Source of the DNA: BOG-994 sp049514215
GTDB lineage: Bacteria; Pseudomonadota; Gammaproteobacteria; Burkholderiales; Burkholderiaceae_D
Length of the DNA stretch: 64,000 bases
Assembly (NCBI GenBank): GCA_049514215.1
Contig: JBEKVI010000013.1
Coordinates: 23,958-87,957 of the forward strand
Direction: 5' to 3'
The notes beneath the pieces are model-generated. The model saw nothing but the letters and a program-made list of their open reading frames with translations. It was not told where the DNA came from and did not search any database. This document shows positions 61,822 to 64,000 of the stretch, one piece after another; positions within the stretch are counted from its first letter, which is position 1; each line of letters opens with the position of its first letter. The position numbers and the translations under genes are program-made.

Positions 61822-62451
61822 TCAAACCGAACGGGGACTCCAGTGTTCAGCCAGGTGCTCGGAACTGGCCCAAGTCAAGACCGAGACCCGATCCGGGGTC
61901 CAGTCCAGAAGGTTGATGGCTGCATTGGGAACGGGACAGGAGCGGGGCGCATCCCAGGCCAGGGAATGGGCGCGACGGTAGTACATGTCGAGGGCGCCCC
62001 CGTGAGTCACGATGAGGATCGTGCTTGCAGGATGCCGCATTGCAATGGCATCCACGGCTAAGAAGATGCGACTGCGAAACTGGAACTGACTCTCTCCGTT
62101 CGGAATCCGGTAGTCGGGATCGTGGCTTCTCCAACGATCGCACTCCTGCGGAAACTGGGTCGCGATCTCTTCAAGCGTCATTCCTTCGAACACGCCATAG
62201 TTGCGCTCCCGCAGGTCGGGGGCGGTGTTCAGTGCCAGACCTTGCGCAAGCGCAACCGGGCGTGCCGTCTGGAGGGCACGCGCCAGATCGCTACTGTAAA
62301 TGGCGGCCAAGGATTGCCGTCCGAGACACAGCGCCAGTCGTCCTGCCTCAGCCTGGCCCACATCGTTTAGGGGTACATCGATGTGTCCCTGGAAGCGTCG
62401 CTCCCGATTCCAGTCCGTCTGCCCGTGACGAACGAGAATGACGCGCGTCAT
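61822..62451 (-). CDS. Histidine phosphatase family protein (phosphoglycerate mutase-like)
   Basis: A 209-residue enzyme of the histidine phosphatase superfamily. The phospho-accepting His9 is in VRHGQTDWNRERRFQGH, with the second-arginine/acid region SDLARALQTARP (about 55-66) and the LRERNYGVFEGMT loop. The C-terminal His is in VTHGGALDMYY. Members include cobalamin phosphatases, GpmB-like and sugar or nucleotide phosphatases. The substrate is not clear. Its start ATG overlaps the stop of the previous gene as ATGA. Confidence 0.88.
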   Translation of the reverse strand: MTRVILVRHGQTDWNRERRFQGHIDVPLNDVGQAEAGRLALCLGRQSLAAIYSSDLARALQTARPVALAQGLALNTAPDLRERNYGVFEGMTLEEIATQFPQECDRWRSHDPDYRIPNGESQFQFRSRIFLAVDAIAMRHPASTILIVTHGGALDMYYRRAHSLAWDAPRSCPVPNAAINLLDWTPDRVSVLTWASSEHLAEHWSPRSV

Positions 62452-64000
62452 GCGGCCTCAGGCGCGGCGAGCGCAGCCATCACACGCGCAATCGGCCTAT
62501 CCCAGTGGCCGGGTCGATCCTGGCGAAAGAGTCGGGCTGTGGGCCACCATGGCGTGCGCCCCTCATCCAATCCCCAGCGCCATTCCCCGGCGAAGGGCAG
62601 GAGAATCCAAACCGGCTTGCCCATGGCTCCTGCGAGATGGGCAACCGCGGTATCGACGGTCACGACGAGATCGAGGTTAGCGATGAGGGCGGCGGTTTCC
62701 GCGAAATCAGTCAAACGCGCTGTGCAATCCAGAATGCGAAGATCGATCTCCTGTTGATGTTCGGCAGGTGCGCGAGTGTGCAAGCCGATCCAATCCACCC
62801 CATCGTAGGCTGCGATTTGCATCAGAGAGGCAACGCCGATGCTGCGCTGGGCGTCTTTGCGGGCCGCGACCGCGTTCGCCACTCCCGGTGCACCGGCCCA
62901 CGCGAGCCCGACGCGCCGGCGCGGTAGAGCATCACGCTGAAGGCGCGACGAGAGTCGCTCGACAAGCCAATGCTCCCAGCGCGCTTGCCTTGCCGCGTCA
63001 ATCGTGATGTAGGGTTTTTGTAGGTCGAAGGCCGCGCGGTTTGGACGCAGCAGAGCCGCAAGACTGCCAAACGGAATCTGATAGTCGGGAGGGTCGCCTG
63101 CTAGCTCGTCCAGCCACAGCGGCGCCCGCTGGATCCATCCCGCATCGCCGCAGCGGGCCTGGGCGCGCACGCGGCACCCTGGAAAGACATGGCGCCAGAG
63201 CGATTCCAACTGAGGTTGCCCCACAAGGGTGATCCGTCCTCCTCGCGTGAGCAGTTCGGGAACCAACGACAGAAACATAATTTCATCGCCGAAGCCCTGC
63301 TCGCCGTGGATGAGGAGATGTTTGCCCGCAAGCGATTCGCCCTTCCAGCGAGCGTAAGCAAAGGGGTAATGCCAGACCTTGCAAACGTCACCGGCGGCAA
63401 AACGGGCTTCGTAGGAGAACCATCCCCGCGCAAACTCGCCCACCAGCAGATAGTAGAGCGACGACTCCCATCGCACGAGAGGATCTTCGGGGGACTGCGC
63501 CAGGGCGCGCTCATAGTGATCCCGCGCCGCATCGAGTTCACGCAGGGCAACGAGGGACATCGCGAGTGAAAGATGCAGCATCGCATGATCCGGACGAACC
63601 ACAAGCGCCTGGGCATAGCATCGCGCAGCCTCTGCGTACGCGCTTTCCTCAAAGGCTAAGTTGCCCAGATTCCGTAGCGCGTTCGAGTGACCTGGAGCCA
63701 GCGCCAGCGCCGCGCGATAGCGCAGCCGCGCCGCATGGGTCTGACCGATTGCAGCCAGGACGACACCCCAGTTGTACTGCACCTGGGGATCGATGGGCAA
63801 AAGACGCGCCGCTTTCTCCAGCAGCGCTAAAGCCAGACCGTGCTTTCCGGACAGGTGGGCGATCGCCCCGCAGACGTGCAACGCCTCGGGATGTTCCGGC
63901 ACTTGCTCCAGGATTCGAAGGCAAATGGTTTCGGCTTCCGCAAGGCGTCCCGCCTCGAACTGGGTCATGGCCAGTCGAGCGGCCTCTTCGATGGAAGCGC
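62448..64000 (-). CDS. TPR-repeat protein with glycosyltransferase family 9-like C-terminus (partial, 5' end outside window)
   Basis: An open frame running from the right edge without a stop. Reading continues upstream of the first internal ATG (63968) with EEAARLAMTQFEAGRLAEAE, so the true start lies beyond the window. The visible part has at least five tetratricopeptide repeats (about codons 1-190), each with patterns such as LRNLGNLAFEESAYAEAARC and HLSLAMSLVALRELDAARD. The rest (about 200-510) includes HLLIHGEQGFGDEIMF, typical of TPR proteins joined to a heptosyltransferase-like (GT9) fold, and VVTVDTAVAHLAGAMGKPVW, which is the nucleotide-sugar binding end. Probably involved in surface or protein glycosylation. 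The identity of the donor is unknown. Confidence 0.8.
   Translation of the reverse strand, partial: ASIEEAARLAMTQFEAGRLAEAETICLRILEQVPEHPEALHVCGAIAHLSGKHGLALALLEKAARLLPIDPQVQYNWGVVLAAIGQTHAARLRYRAALALAPGHSNALRNLGNLAFEESAYAEAARCYAQALVVRPDHAMLHLSLAMSLVALRELDAARDHYERALAQSPEDPLVRWESSLYYLLVGEFARGWFSYEARFAAGDVCKVWHYPFAYARWKGESLAGKHLLIHGEQGFGDEIMFLSLVPELLTRGGRITLVGQPQLESLWRHVFPGCRVRAQARCGDAGWIQRAPLWLDELAGDPPDYQIPFGSLAALLRPNRAAFDLQKPYITIDAARQARWEHWLVERLSSRLQRDALPRRRVGLAWAGAPGVANAVAARKDAQRSIGVASLMQIAAYDGVDWIGLHTRAPAEHQQEIDLRILDCTARLTDFAETAALIANLDLVVTVDTAVAHLAGAMGKPVWILLPFAGEWRWGLDEGRTPWWPTARLFRQDRPGHWDRPIARVMAALAAPEAA

Noticed and set aside
1..64000. Mobile elements, CRISPR arrays, tRNA or rRNA genes
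   Set aside because: No transposase-like frames, repeated spacers or recognisable cloverleaf sequences were noticed by eye. A dedicated search (tRNAscan-type) would be needed to exclude a missed tRNA.

Overview
The window reads as chromosomal DNA of a GC-rich Gram-negative proteobacterium, most likely a betaproteobacterium. The main reason is the minus-strand gene order glyA, nrdR, minor-pilin genes, ribD, ribE, ribB-type gene, ribH, nusB, thiL, pgpA, cinA, which is typical of that class. A BPSS1780-family membrane protein, a RibBX-type fusion and a GroESL promoter carrying both a sigma-32-like motif and a CIRCE operator agree with this. I see no rRNA, tRNA, insertion sequence, prophage or CRISPR array.

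Layout. 1-0.5 kb (minus): PII protein gene glnK followed by the start of a gene that looks like amtB, cut by the window edge. 1.3-7.6 kb (plus): a regulatory island with a short KdpD-like sensor kinase, a KdpE-like regulator, a predicted outer-membrane barrel, a second KdpE-like regulator without its own kinase, and a PtsN-like EIIA protein. 7.7-10.6 kb: a membrane-anchored methyltransferase, an M19 dipeptidase-like lipoprotein and a secreted glycine-zipper protein. 11-17.5 kb: a heavy-metal-type RND efflux system, with its outer-membrane factor divergent from the adaptor and pump genes. 17.6-18.3 kb: an unknown gene. 18.4-20.6 kb: groES-groEL with CIRCE and a strong terminator.

20.7-28.4 kb (minus): a seven-gene, mostly overlapping operon (SpoIIM-like, DUF4129, DUF4350, MoxR, DUF58, BPSS1780, RDD) of unknown physiological role. 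28.6-33.3 kb: a CPA2-type exchanger, a YbdK-type carboxylate-amine ligase, an EamA exporter, pyrF and a cupin. 33.5-49.0 kb (minus): riboflavin genes, nusB, thiL, pgpA and pncC, interrupted between ribE and the ribB-type gene by an Old Yellow Enzyme, a giant alpha-2-macroglobulin and penicillin-binding protein 1C. 49.1-58.8 kb (minus): a type IV pilus operon (pilin, FimT, PilV, PilW, PilX, PilY1) followed by a TonB-like protein and a DsbG-like disulfide isomerase. 58.9-60.7 kb: nrdR and glyA. 61-64 kb: a YdfG-like dehydrogenase, a histidine phosphatase and a TPR/glycosyltransferase-like gene running off the right edge.

Most of the window is well-recognised conserved chromosome. The parts that deserve attention are the KdpDE-like/PtsN-like/porin island without kdpFABC, the MoxR-DUF58-SpoIIM-RDD operon, the insertion of cell-envelope genes into the riboflavin cluster, the TonB-like and DsbG-like genes behind pilY1, and several intergenic inverted repeats. 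I did not find a clear candidate for a wholly new system. Family assignments come from motifs and remembered family features, not from database searches.
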